Below are positions 22,065-33,923 of a DNA stretch of 64,000 bases, in pieces (the first letter of the stretch is position 1; the number at the start of each line of letters is the position of its first letter). The translations under genes and the position numbers were made by a program. The notes beneath the pieces were generated by a model that searched no databases, was not told where the DNA came from, and saw nothing but the letters and a program-made list of their open reading frames with translations. The DNA comes from Microstegium vimineum. Lineage: Eukaryota; Streptophyta; Magnoliopsida; Poales; Poaceae. The stretch spans positions 23,561,364-23,625,363 of the forward strand of contig CM039137.1 of the NCBI GenBank assembly GCA_022036555.1, written 5' to 3'.

Positions 22065-23927
22065 CACTAGAGGAAAACCCAAATTTGTCGAGTGCCAAAT
22101 ATCGGGCACTCGACAAATAAATTAATTTGCCCAGTGTCGCACTCGGCAAACTTTTGCACTCGCAAAGAATTATGTGTCAAGTGTCTAGTACTCGGCAAAA
22201 AAAAAACACTCGGCAAATAAATTAATGTGCCGAGTGCCCGACGCTCGGCAGAAAAATACACTCGGCACATTTTACCACGGGCTGACAGCATCCAACGTCG
22301 TTTAATTTGCCGAGTGTCAGACGTTTGGCACTCGACAAATTAATTTCTTAGGTACTCGGCAAATTAAATATTTTTTTTGTTTTTTACTTCCAATTTTTTG
22401 TGTAGGTTTAGTGAACTATTGCAAACAACATGTTCAAATTTGCCTAGTTATGTCCGGAAAGGGCCGTCACATCAATGTCATTCTTGACCTTCTGATTCGA
22501 CAGCACTACCCTGGCTTGGTCGTCTACAACGGGGTGACAACGCCGCCCTGGACGTAGGTCCACTTCTACGCTGCCGAGGACAGCGACCACAGATCTGTTG
22601 CTGCGCGGATCAAGACCGAGTTCTGGGTGAGTCTTCATCGCACTAAAATTGTCAAAACTACGCATGATTGGTCGTTCTTGATATAATGAAACAATACATG
22701 ATGTCTGTATGCATGACTTCTATAGGTGTGAGGCAAGGTTTGAGGACAAGGCGCCGCAAGTGCAGGACAAGGTCTGTAAGGCTCGACTCATGAACCTGTA
22801 CTACGAGACGCGGCTCCAGTGCATTATCAACTACCACGCTGACGTCCTTGGCCAGAAAGTGAAGAAGAAAGAGACAAGGACCATGACGCTCACCAGGGAG
22901 CAGTACCAGTAGGTAAGTATGAAACATCAATACTACCACCCTACATGATTGGTATCTTCTGACATATCAATAACTTAATGACATGCGATGATGTCCTGAT
23001 CACACCCCCTCTGCTGGGATGGTATTGTGGAAAAGTGGCTCTCGGCCGAGTGGATGGAGAAGAGTCAGGTCCGTCGGGATTGCCGCATGCAGATGACTGG
23101 GACCGCACACCACCAGAGCAACCAGAGCCTCTCAGCGTACGCTCAGAGCTAGGTAATCTTCTTTGTGTTTTCATCTTAATTTTTTATTATAACTCTCAAT
23201 TCTCATTACTTCTAATCATCTTTATGTTTTCCTCGCAGTCCTCGTCGCACCAAGGCCAGGAATGCAACGACTTCATGGCGTTCAGCCTGTCACACAGGGG
23301 CAAGGCGAAGGACCCCGAGAACACCTACAACCCAACGCACAGGCCCGATTTGTACAGCAACCCCAGCTCCCACAGCAAGGTTACCGAGTACATCTCGGTG
23401 GCTCGCGAGCGCTATGTGGAGGCCTTCGATCCGGCCACCGAGCCCCTGGACCTAGACCTCGTGATGAGGCTAAGAGGAGGGAAGCAGCACGACCGCTACT
23501 GGATGGCGAACAACGTGCTCGACTCCGCCTCTGTTCCCAACTTTGCCGACATTCGAGCAAGGAACACGAGCTCGTCCCTCCCCATACGCCCTCGGTAGCT
23601 GGGCTCACAGTAGCAGATCTCGGTACTCGCGGTTAGTACTCGTTCATTGCTTTTAGATATCTGTCTTGCATTTGCATTGTTTAAACATTGTGGGTGGCCT
23701 GTTGCAGATCAACGTGCGGAGGTTGGAGGCGGCGGAGGAGGCCCATCGGTTGGATATGGAGGTTGTACAAGCCCAGAGGGCGGCCGAGGAGCAAAGGATG
23801 CGGGACATGTTCAGCTTCATGTCCAGCCTTCAGGCATTGCCAGGTGTGGTCATGCACGAGTTGCTTCTTCGTCCAGTTGTGGCTCCTCCTCATCCTCCTC
23901 TTTTCGGGACTCCGGTCAGTATGTCTG
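22065..23927 (+). mobile_element. truncated CACTA (En/Spm) transposon
   Basis: It begins CACTAGAGG at 22065 after AAT. Roughly ten subterminal repeats of the TTTGCCGAGTG / CACTCGGCAAA type in both orientations fill 22080-22370, typical of grass CACTA elements. Coding sequence of the Ptta/En/Spm-associated protein follows. There is no TAGTG at the far end. Homology to duplication copy 1 resumes at 23928 (CTGGGATATG), but about 285 bases of the copy 1 sequence are missing, so the 3' end was deleted together with flank. Confidence 0.85.
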
Positions 23928-23938
23928 CTGGGATATGA
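22440..23938 (+). pseudogene. CACTA Ptta/En/Spm-type transposon protein (Transposase_24-like)
   Basis: Separate frames carry recognisable blocks of this family: a segment with GRHINVILDLLRQHYPG (from 22453), FYRCEARFEDKAPQVQDKV (about 22718), KWLSAEWMEKSQVRRDCR (about 23035), and HQGQECNDFMAFSLSHRGKA with NTYNPTHRPDLYSNPSSHSK (23250-23390). A C-terminal coiled coil with RRLEAAEEAHRLDMEVVQ is at about 23715. Introns with GT-AG borders separate some blocks, and TAG codons occur at about 22558 and just before the 23153 donor. The protein is thought to assist CACTA transposition. This copy is broken. Confidence 0.75.
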
Positions 23939-24437
23939 TTTTGGATCTTCATCGTCCAATGGTTCATCTCACCAACTCAATAATGCATCATTTTTTTGCC
24001 AAGTCTTGTAAAGTTTGTTCAGAATTTTAAAAGGAACTAAACAAGGTCCAAGTCGGTCACAGCCTTTGTCGTACGTGGATATTTCTTTTTGGTCATCATA
24101 TACGACTAACACGCAGCGGTTTGGACGTTTGGCAACAGGGTCATAGGGGATAACTACCTCTACCTGTTGCGTGATCTATAATGTATTACGATTTAACCTA
24201 TACTAGTAGTAGTATTACGATTTTACACGCACGCCATGTGTACTAACCGCGCGCGATGGAGGAGCATGCTCGTGGGACCAGCGCGCGGTTTTCCTTGTCA
24301 ACCACCGTTGTAACGAATTAATTTATTCCATGCAAAGCAAACGCTACAGCCAGCTCCACGTCTCTATGGTTATTAGAAATTCTAAGGCTGTGTTCTATGG
24401 TTATTAGAAATTCTAAGGCCTGTTTGGAAGGTATGTA

Positions 24438-24810
24438 TTAGGCTAGTATCAATGAAGAGTTTTATTACGTTGTTTCCAAGACTGTCATGTCATCTACTCC
24501 CTCCGTCTCATTGAAAGTGTTGTTTAAAAAGCGTGTTTGTGAGGAAAACACAGTTTTCTAGTGACACTTTCAATGAGACGGATAGAGTAGATTAAAATAA
24601 AACTCAAATGAAACAAACACTCTCAATGTAAAGTTTCATTCCATAGTTTTATAAACATTTAATTTTATGACTCATAAAGAGTTGGTAATTGTGTTAAGAG
24701 AGTTTCATCTTCATCTTCATGAAACTCATTTTATCTTTCTCTTCGTTAAAATAGTGTCATGTCTAAAACTGAATATGAACTCCAATGAAACTCTCACTGA
24801 GACTGACCTT
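24438..24810. mobile_element. MITE split by a nested Stowaway
   Basis: Left end TAGGCTAGTATCAATGAAGA and right end CTCACTGAGACTGACCTTA are imperfect inverted repeats. A shorter MITE sits inside at 24495-24590. The pair is absent from duplication copy 1, dating both to after the duplication. Confidence 0.65.
24495..24590. mobile_element. nested Stowaway MITE
   Basis: CTACTCCCTCCGTCTCATTG with AAAGTGTTG at the left and GACACTTTCAATGAGACGGA with TAGAGTAG at the right form an almost complete hairpin of about 96 bases. TA flanks fit Stowaway target preference. Confidence 0.75.
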
Positions 24811-25159
24811 AGATAAAAAAAACCTGGTTAAGTTACAGGCCGGTGTGATAGTTTTTCCAGTGCATGATGCGCGCGTTTTGCTAATTTCCATTATTTAGCC
24901 TACTATAAATTACATTCGGTTTGTAACAATACTGTCGGAAAAAATATAATCTACTGAGACCTGAAAAATAAAACGACAAATATCATGCTACCTCGTGCGT
25001 TCGTTAGTCTCTACTTGTTCCGCAGCTCGATCGTCTCGGCGGCGGCGTGGAGCGCTACCGAAGCAGCAGCGCATCACAACTAATTTCCATATTATTTTGT
25101 AATAAGCCTGGAATAGAAGTGTTCGACTGATGACTAGTATGCATGCATATGCACATTGA

Positions 25160-25738
25160 CCGGCAGGACTGTGACACGAACACACGATGTGGTTTCGCAA
25201 CCCGTTCCGGCACATCCGCGTGCATGAGCTGCTCGTCGGACGGCTTCGACCCGTCGCGTGCGTGCGCCCATGGACAACTCGTTCAACACCGGCATATGTA
25301 TTACATGAAGTCGACGAACCGGAGCTATATGCATGCATGGAGATGATCAAGTACTGGCGTGCGGCAAGGCAGAGGTAATACGTTCCCCGGTGACCACGAT
25401 CAGGCGGCCGGTGTTCGCGCCAACATCGATCAGGCACGAGCTCGTGAGCAAGCTGGCGATCGAGCCGCTGGAGTGCTGGATCGACACGTGTACGCTCTAC
25501 ATACTTCGCTGGCTTCTGCCACTGCCAGTACCATGACGATCGACCCCACCAAGATCTGCAGCATCCACGCCTGCTAGCTGCTGCATCGGGCTGGAGAGAT
25601 CAAGGGTGCATGATCTCAAGGACGTCGCCGCGGACTGGAACATAAACTCTACACAGGCCTCACGCCGCCGCAGGAGGAGATCATAAACTACACAGGCAGA
25701 AGGGAGCAGGTTTCAAGTGGACGCGGACTCACCAGGTA
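25160..25738 (+). pseudogene. GT77-type glycosyltransferase last-exon relic
   Basis: Plus-strand sequence closely matches the last exon of copies A-D in broken frames: MWFRNPFRHIRVHELLVG at about 25187, a stretch corresponding to NTGxYYMKSTNRS at about 25290, KYWRAAR near 25350, RHELVSKLAIEPLE near 25430, and a piece equivalent to CSIHAC...CCIGL near 25555. At least five frameshifts or stops separate them. No exon 1 or 2 was found upstream. The relic faces away from copy A across their shared upstream region, so the pair was once divergent. An L1 tail begins directly after it. Confidence 0.85.
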
Positions 25739-25740
25739 CA

Positions 25741-26262
25741 TTTTTTTTCGAATGCGTGCTTATACACGTACTGCTTTAAGGGAAAAGAGGATAGTTCAAC
25801 AACAACTACCGCTCGGGGGCGAGCTGCCAGCCGGCGCGGCTAAAGGTGATACAAGAACCAAACACCGGCTCGAACGGTGGTGCTACACTGCTGTACTAAG
25901 AAAGTAAACTAGTCTGCTAAAGAGAGGGGGACGCCTAGGAGACGAGGGCCGCTAGCACCGAAAGGTCGCGGTAGCCGGCGGCGATCCAGGCGTCGAACTC
26001 GTCTTTGATGTGCGCCAGCAGCTGAGCCATAGTGGAGGTCAGGTGGTCGAAGGTTCGGCGGTTGCGTTCCTTCCAAACCTCTCAGGAGACCAACAGAACA
26101 GCCGAGTCGAAGCTCTTCTTGGCCGGCGCTGGAATGACAGTCCGCACGCGCAGCCACCAATCGACGAGGGAGTCGTCGAGCCCCGGAGCAAGATGTGGGA
26201 AGCCGGCTGTGTGCAGAAGTAAAGACCAGACCTCTCGGGTGCATATGGTTCCATATGCAAGT
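25741..26262 (-). mobile_element. 5'-truncated L1-type LINE tail
   Basis: On the minus strand a C-terminal LINE pol segment reads LRVRTVIPAPAKKSFDSAVL, then a TGA in place of the usual Trp, then EVWKERNRRTFDHLTSTMAQ, ending near 25934. About 190 bases of 3' untranslated sequence follow, ending in an A-tail (T run at 25741-25748 on plus). This WKERN motif is typical of the end of plant L1 ORF2. No clear target duplication was found. It inserted into the end of the GT77 relic. Confidence 0.75.
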
Positions 26263-26520
26263 ACTCCCTCCATCCCAAATTATAAGACGTTTCAAAAATC
26301 TTGGAGAGTCAACGCATCTAAAGTTTGACCAATAATTATAGAGAAAACTATAAAGATTTATTATATTAAATAGATATATTATGGAAATATAATTGATAAT
26401 GAATCTAATAATACTTAGTTGACATTGTAAATATTATTATATTAGCATATAACTTTGATCAAAATTAAGATAGTTTGACTCTCCAAGATTCTTGGAACTG
26501 AGAGATGAGAGAGTACGTAC
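26262..26520. mobile_element. MITE of the ATTATAAGACGTTTC family
   Basis: Left GTACTCCCTCCATCCCAAAT with AATCTTGGAGAGTCAA; right TTTGACTCTCCAAGATTCTT with GAGAGAGTAC. The ends are slightly eroded. It directly adjoins the truncated 5' side of the L1 tail. Confidence 0.7.
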
Positions 26521-27508
26521 TGAGGGAGTACGTAAAGCTTTTGCATTGGGACGTACGTGCAAATCTCGAGTGGACAGTATTTTGATTTGTAAAACACTAG
26601 TACAAAGGGCGCACCCCGGCGGGCGAGTGCAAGTGAATGTCTTTAGGTTTATATAGATATGTTACTTGTGTTGGTAGACTAAATGTTATATAACTTTGCG
26701 TACACCATCAAATCTAACTAATAAGTAGCAGGGCTTTAAATTGTACAAAACTATGACATCAGATGGAACACTTATAGGGCGTAAATCAAGAAGAGTCTTG
26801 GTTTCAAAATTACTTGTGAACAACAAACTCATTATAGAAGACATAACAAAGCGACACATGTTTAGAGGGAGATTGATCACAAAAAAATGTAATCAAGCAG
26901 TGTCAGAGTCGTCAGTCAGTTCGCCGAGGCTGGAAAAAAGAGCAGTCACCGAGAACCTACAAAGCAATAAGGAACAGAGTTAGTAGAGAAGAAACGCACA
27001 AACAGGGGTAGCATACAGAAGACGAAATGAAGCAAGACTTGTTGGGTCTATACAGTACTGCACACTGGAAGGAAAAGAAGAGGCGGAAATTTTGAGCAAT
27101 TGTCTGTAACTGTGTCGACAATATATTAATCGAAACTGTCTTTAGTAGGCTATACGGTCTGTATCTAATAAGAAATAAGCTGAAGCAGATATGGAGAATT
27201 CAGTGTCTTGTCACATACTATAACATGACAGACCTAATAATCTGAGTCATTTTTACCATCATGTACATGACTCCTAATCGTTATGCACTATCTATCCTGC
27301 CTTGTACTGATGTTCAGGTTATCCCACTTTGTAAAAGGGTTTGTTACAAAAATTACCCAAATGATATGATTCTTGTTTGTCCGTTGGTCCCAAATGGTAT
27401 AATTCTTGTTCGTCCGCTGGTGCCAAGTTGCCCCAATGTCCCTGCACCCCTACTGGAGGCAGGCAATAGGCTGTTAGGATGTTTTATTTTTAAAAATCAT
27501 GGAACAAT

Positions 27509-27510
<2 letters not shown>

Positions 27511-27552
<42 letters not shown>
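27511..27552. repeat. (AT)n microsatellite
   Basis: This is an uninterrupted AT dinucleotide tract of 42 bases. A similar tract occurs at 33890-33919. Confidence 0.95.
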
Positions 27553-27554
<2 letters not shown>

Positions 27555-30533
27555 TTGCATGAAGTAAATTTGTCTTTAACAACTCCTTTGTGATAAAAGG
27601 CCAAAGGAAAGTAGGTCATTGTACACTAACTCGTCAAGTCTTAGCAATATAAGAGGAAACCGTACATTTTTTTTTGAAACAAAGAGGAAACCGTACAATT
27701 ACCTAGAGTCTTTGTAGAACAAATGAACTATTGCAGGACCCTAGGAAAGAATTAGTTCTGTTGCAAATATATGAACCCAAATTTTGAAGAGTGCAGTTTA
27801 TAAATGTAGCATGCAGTTCGGTCGATCCTACTGTCTTCATCATTTATAACAGCAGGAAAAGTTTTGGAAGACAATCATACTGAATCTGTAGATACAGGGG
27901 CTTAATTTTTTGTTGACAACACAAATACTTAGAATAAGTTGGCAAAACATTAGTGAGTACAAAGTTTATAGATCTAAAAAGGGGGAATCAAGGCCGCAAA
28001 GGACAATGAACATATTTTCACTAATTATTCTGCATTACTGGTTACATCATGAGAAATATAAGCTTATTAAGAAACGCTTGGTTCTATTTTGTTAGTTCAG
28101 TTCATACATGAAAATGGCCTCGCATAACAACAACGTTCTAGCTCAGTCCATACATGAGAAATATTTTAGCTTAGTTCATACATGCAGGTTGAATGAAAAA
28201 ATATCATATGAGTATTTTAGCTTAGTTCATACATGTAGGTTGAATGAAAAAAATATCAGAGTAAATGGCCTGTCATAAGGACCAAAACGGGTGCAGATGT
28301 GCATGAAAGCGATTCTAAATCATTCTGTATATGACTATATGTCGTAAAAGTGTAAAATCATCTGATGATTAAATGTCTTGATGTAGCAACTAAAGAGTTT
28401 TTTTAAAATAATCTAAAACATTGGGCCAAAAGTTTTCCTTACATATATGGCAATATTATAGTGGTAACCTTGACTCGTCAGAATCATAAAGATGTCAAAT
28501 AGATTGTGACATAGAACATTGGACAAGAAGGCTGGCAGCGATAGAGAACAAGCAATGGTAATTACCTGCCAGCATATAACAGTCCGAAACCTAAGCCTCA
28601 TCAAGCTACACATAGTGGCCTAGGTCATGGCTGGCAACAACAGAGAAGAATGTTGTAAGGAAACAATATCAGTGGCAACAGTAATAGGTACCATAACCAT
28701 AGAGCAATAGACAAATAGCTTAAGCATCGAAATGTCATTTACCTGGCGGTATAACAGTTTGAAACCTGTGAGCTTCATGAAGGTACACATAGTGACTTAG
28801 GTCAGAAATAGACATAACACAGGTATGATTCTTACCGGTGCTGGTTGTGTACCATATAAAGAAAAATTATACCTTGCAGTCACATATAAGTTCTCTGTGA
28901 CTGTCTGTCTGAAAGATTAGGTTGGATCATCTGGCCGTAAGCACTAAGCAGGGCTGCTGCCAGCCGACCACCATAGATAAGCAACTAAGCACCATATGGA
29001 GCTCCCATGTAGCCACCATCATGTTAAGAGGACATAGTTCTGTAAATAAATAACCCTGAGGATCTAAAATAATAAACTCAAGTCACAGTTGTATGTGCAA
29101 AGCAAAGAGATGGCCAAGCTACCAGTATAGGTGCCAATACAAACTGAGGCGAATTTAAAGTGACTGAACCTCAAATAACATCTGACTATTTTTAAGTGAT
29201 TGACTCTGACTGTGCAGAACAAAACTCAACTATTTTTACTGAACTACATCCTAAATATCAAATGCACTAAGCAATATTAATTTAGTAAATGTATAGGTCA
29301 TCCAATCCCACGAGCAATTTATTTCTATTATCTTGTATACAAACTGCAGGAACTAAACCATAAGGCACTAGATCAACTAAGGGAAAATGTATCAATTTAT
29401 AGATGAAGACAGACCGATCGCTACGGCAAAATAGGAAGTCTCTGTTGCTGACAAAAGTATTATAAAAAGATCGACACTGAATAATGCAGCTCAATTCGGG
29501 TAAAAAAGTGTGAAGAAGAAATAGAGTATAATACCGCAGCCTAAACGACTTTGGAAACAGGAAGTCGTTGTTGGTGACAAAAGTATTATAAAAGTATCCA
29601 CACCTATAATAAATCAAGGCACATGGTGATCTAGACGGGAGCTGTGTTTGCATGGTATCAAATCAACAGAATTCACGAAGTTTGTAAATAATATGTTATG
29701 CCAAATACCTAGTACATGGACACCAAATTAGATTGGTGGTAAAGGAAGGAGCACCTATTTTTTTAAGCAAAACAGAACATGGTAATCATCATTCATCAAT
29801 ATCTCTTGAACCAATCTGTAGATTTGGAATTCACAGAACCATTTACTCATATGGACAACATATAAATCTTCTTTATACCAATGGCATGTAAATCAGATTC
29901 ACAGAACCAATATGAAGAAAGGAGGCCCTAATAAACGCACTCACCTAAATAGATATGAGGTCGAAGATTTATATGTTGTCCATATTTCAGGGATAGGATG
30001 TACCAATGGCATTAAATATTTTTTGAAGAATCATAGAAGCCACATCCAAACAATAGGTAAGGCCAGAGCTGAAGTATGTATTATCCATTCTGCACAAGCT
30101 AGTAGCATCTGACTCTGTAAGGCAGATTTAGAATGTTCGTCTCTGTAGTCTCTCTCTGTTAAAGGAATACCATGGTTCAAAATCAAAAGATGATGTCATG
30201 GTATTTTATAGATTTGACAAAAGTACACTGTGATTGGAAGAAGAAATAGAGCACCTTCTTTTCCGCAGCATCTGTGCTTGCAAGAGCTGTTCCTTTTTTT
30301 CATATGACATGCTGGTATGAATTCTTGCCCTGCTTGAAATGCTTTGGAAGCTGTATTGACATAGATGTAAGTGAGTAACAATATCAATGAGATAAGAGTG
30401 CATAATATCTCTAAATCTAAAGCACTGAACCATTTTGTTAGAAGGTAGCAGCCGATGGTGGTACCTAAAGCTCAGCAGAAGCATAATTAATTTGACCACA
30501 AAAACATTGGTGATCACAAGATGACAACAGGAG

Positions 30534-30535
<2 letters not shown>

Positions 30536-30573
<38 letters not shown>
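30536..30573 (+). repeat. poly(G) homopolymer, 38 bases
   Basis: A run of 38 consecutive G residues is flanked by GGAGCC and AGGACTCACC. Such a run could form G-quadruplex structure, and it is also a classic place for length error in sequencing or assembly. Confidence 0.9.
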
Positions 30574-30574
<1 letters not shown>

Positions 30575-31599
30575 GGACTCACCTGCAATACACAAATGAC
30601 AATGATATGGATGATAGAAGGGATAAATCAACATGATACTGTGAGACAGTGTTTGAATTGTTATGCAGCATGTCCATCTCCAAATCATATCCTCACTGGA
30701 GATACCTTAATGCACAGATATGACAGTATCATGAGATACTAAACATTGAATGATGGCAAACGAAAAGGTTAATGGAAACTAAGGTATCTGCTGTAAGGAA
30801 CCTGAACATTGTTTAGGTTTAGCAGGGGATCAATACACTCCTTTTCATAGCAAAATAGTTTTTGGAGAAAAGAAAATTTGATCTAAACATAACCTGTGTG
30901 GGCCCGTTGCTGTAAGTGATATGATTAAACCATACCACGATCTTTAATTGGACTCTATTGTTGAATCGAAGGTTTGCTGAAATAAAACATACTACAGGTA
31001 CACAGATCATTGTAAGACATTTTCTTTTTGAAGCTACTCTGAATGATGCAGACCAAGAAAAAAAGAGTGGACTATTGGTGGAACAAATGTAAGCACACCA
31101 TCTTAGGTTGAGCTACAATCTTAGAAATTCTAGCACCTGACATACCTTTAGGAATCATAGTACATGCATTGCCATTATCACTTATTAGTGTCATAATAGC
31201 CGGTACAAATCTGATAGCACCAAATCAAAACCTAACATCAGGAACCCCAAACTGGACAGATTTCTTTGCCAAAATGTCTATTAGATTGAGAAACAAATAT
31301 GAGTTCATCAGTAGACTCCAAGCTTTTATATGTCTGTCATTTCTTTCATTGAGTCCTATAATCTAGCTGCCTGTATTGAATATCTGAACGCGCAGATAGC
31401 CATTGGGAGATCACAAACCGGAAACAAACAAACATTTGGGAACTGGGACCTATAAATTCAATCTATTAGATTAAATACGATAGAACTGAAATGGATAGGC
31501 AGACAACGAAATCATAGAGCTACAACGCATGGGCAAAATCTGGGCAACGATGAATCGGCAGGTTAAGCCTGCTTAAAGTGCAGTGTGGAAAAAAATGGG

Positions 31600-32690
31600 A
31601 GTTTTCGAGAAGAGTACCTCTCAGATCGGGCGAAGAGCAGAGGATCCGGCCACCGTGCATATGCCACATCGGGGGACAGAGGGATCGAGAGATAGAAATA
31701 GAAATAGAAAGAGACCTGTGGAGGCGGGCACGACCGCCGGCGGTGGCCGCCCGAGTTGCTCCGCCGCTCACCTGCGTGGCCTGGTCGTGTCGTGTCGACC
31801 GTCGGGGCCTGCTCGAACGGAGCGCGGGGAGCCGGCCACGCTCTAGGCCGCCGGCTAAACAGTCACGCCGGGGAAGAAGGAGAGGGAGAAAGGCGGGGGC
31901 CGGCGCGAAGGCAGAGGCGGCGCGGGCGCGGCGGCCGCCCTTGCGCTGCCCGTGGGGGCACCGTCTCGCCCCTTACGCCGCTACATCGGGCCGCGCTCCG
32001 CGGCGACTGGGTGTGGGCCTGGGCGCGCGCGCAGGACGGCGGCGGCCCACGGCACCAAGCGGGTACGACGCAACGCGGAGGGACGGCCGCCGCTACGGCG
32101 CCGGGGAATGGAGGCGCGACGACGGCGAGGAAGGGAGCTGCGGCCCCCGGGCGGCGGGGAAGGCAGGAGTCGGGCGCCGTTCGTCGCGTCTGGCGACGGC
32201 ACGGAGTGGGATCGGGTCGCGCGGTGGGGCGGCGGGGAAGACAGGCACCGGACGGCATTCCGTGGCGGCGGTGTTGAGGCGCGGCGACTGCGTCTGGGGC
32301 CGGGTGGCCGACGGCGCCAAGCGCGGTACGGCGCGCTGCGGAGGGCCGGCCGCCGCTGTGACGCCGGGAAAGGGAGGCGCGGCGACGGCGGGGAAGGGAG
32401 CTGAGGCCCCCGCCAGCGCTGAGCGCGTCCGCGCTTGCCGCCGCCCCGCAGGCGCCGGTCGAGAGAGAGGGAGGAAGAAAAAGAAGAGACGGAGGGGCAA
32501 GAGATTGGAGAGAGAGATCCGGGGGATAGCAGCCGCCGTGGCCCGGCCGACTAGGTGCGCTGCCGCGCCAGCGCGACGACGGCGGGGGAGGTGGGGAGGC
32601 GCGGGGCGAGGCGAGCTGGCGAGAGGAGCGCGTGGAAGCTGGGAGGAGATGGAGGAGACGCGCTAGGGTTGGAGCAAGAGAGGAGGACGA
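31600..32690 (-). other. GC-rich leader-like segment with internal duplication
   Basis: Very GC-rich sequence is open in several frames on both strands because stop codons are rare, not because it is coding: translations are Arg/Ala/Pro/Gly-rich without domains. On the minus strand it begins like a plant 5' leader (AACCCTAGCGCGTC near 32665). Two segments, about 32035-32160 and 32300-32415, are direct near-repeats with a spacing of about 260 bases. No gene is called. Confidence 0.45.
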
Positions 32691-32930
32691 GGGGCGGCGG
32701 TCGGGGTCAGGTGCCTGCAGAAGGCAGGGGTGTTTTCCGCAAAAACGCTAGGCGGGCGTGTAACCGCAAAAAACACCACGAAATCTGAATTTTCCCTTGT
32801 TTGGCCGAATCATTTTCATAACACAGGGGTCTAGACGGAAGAAAACAGAACTCATTTACTGTTCATAAAGACTCGGCTGGACTGCGGGTTGATTTCCACT
32901 AAACTGGAGGGCCTTTATGAAAATTACAGC

Positions 32931-33100
32931 GGCGTCCACGGGCGTGGATCGGACGGTCGGAACGAGGGAGGCGACGTGGCCAGCTCTCCTGCGGGGGCGC
33001 TATCCGGCGGCATGGGGGGCGATCCTAGGCGTCCACGGACGTGGATTGGACGGTCGGAACGAGGGGGGCGACGTGGCCAACTCTCCGGGGGCTCTATCGG
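32931..33100. repeat. tandem direct repeat, spacing 98 bp
   Basis: GGCGTCCACGGGCGTGGAT... from 32931 is repeated from 33029 with a few substitutions (shared words GGACGGTCGGAACGAGG and GGCGACGTGGCCA). Each unit is about 70-75 bases long. Confidence 0.85.
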
Positions 33101-33118
33101 GGATAGTAGGGGGAGATG

Positions 33119-33885
33119 ATCAAGATGGGAACAGGTCGACTCGGCCTTGGTCTTGGTCTTGGCCTTGGACCTGGCCCTATGGCCCCAAGGCCAATTATAG
33201 AGGTCATGAGTCGACCCATTTTACTTAACCCAATGAGTATTACGGAACCAAATATATCTTTAATATTATGAATTTTAAATATTATTTAATATAATATATA
33301 CTTTATTATGAGATAAAAATGGACCATTAATTAGCACCACTCTTTTTTATAAGAATTAGCACCGCTCCTAAGTGTACGGAGTAATATGCAAGAAAAATGA
33401 GGGCCGAAAAGGTTTGTACGTGTAACGTTCGTAGGATACATGGGAAGTTGGGAACCGAGGATCAGGTCCAGAACCGGCGATGCATGGGCATGGTTCGATG
33501 CAATCTGCACTTACGAATCATTACCTGTACGGTGGTTACATGTAGCACATGCTTATGCTTGGTACTACAGACGGTGACACAACAGCCCGGGGGTTAATTT
33601 GACGTTTCACGTACGTACTTACGTTTGACACGATCACACGAAGCCGAAAGCAGAGATCACGTGCATGCTGCGCGTGGGTTTCCACTGTCTACTGTACCGG
33701 TGCACAACCGTAACCCTTTCGCTCTCTCTCGCCGGGACCGGCGGTAATGCGAAATTAATCCGGGCCATATTTGCATGTACTGTACGAATCAGAGATGACT
33801 TCAAAAATACTATGATATATTGATATTCCTCGTGTTTATAAATTATAACCAACCATGTTTATTTTCAAAATAAAAATTAAAAAAA

Positions 33886-33923
<38 letters not shown>

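Larger units (their letters stand above)
21625..24940 (-). repeat. segmental duplication, copy 2 (GT77 copy A exon 1 and promoter)
   Basis: Exon 1 and about 1.2 kb of upstream sequence are shared with 11432-12500 and 18345-18810. This copy carries a CACTA fragment (22065-23927) and nested MITEs (24438-24810) that copy 1 lacks, while copy 1 carries Helitron-like elements that this copy lacks. The parts without insertions align well throughout. Confidence 0.85.
26640..31570. other. AT-rich, intron-like stretch without recognised genes
   Basis: No open frame above about 120 codons is convincing and none matches a known family. Local direct duplications are visible: about 28165-28260 (AGCTTAGTTCATACATG unit, twice), 28562-28630 against 28740-28805 (ACCTG...ATAACAG...GAAACCT), and 29430-29480 against 29557-29610 (GACAAAAGTATTATAAAA). 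Confidence 0.5.
26597..33100 (-). mobile_element. Helitron-like region 3 (minus; 5' edge not fixed)
   Basis: The minus-strand 3' terminus is A|CTAG at 26597-26600, a 7-base spacer TACAAAG, then an imperfect GC hairpin (26608-26630). The far side near 32782-32925 contains a sequence block shared, inverted, with the start of Helitron-like element 2 (15111-15255). The interior from 26640 to 31570 is AT-rich with small internal duplications and no recognised exon; 31600-32690 is a GC-rich leader-like stretch on the minus strand. Interpretation as a single element is inference. Confidence 0.4.

Noticed and set aside
28160..28270. Short tandem repeat resembling a CRISPR-like array
   Set aside because: Only two units of about 66 bases, imperfect and without spacers; the genome is plant nuclear DNA.
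30196..30688. Poly-proline protein encoded across the G run on the minus strand
   Set aside because: The proline run is only the translation of the homopolymer and the flanking residues show no family or codon structure.
31578..32666. Open frame of 362 codons on the plus strand (and several overlapping frames on both strands)
   Set aside because: The translation is Arg/Ala/Gly/Pro low-complexity, all frames are similarly open because the DNA is very GC-rich, and no domain is visible.
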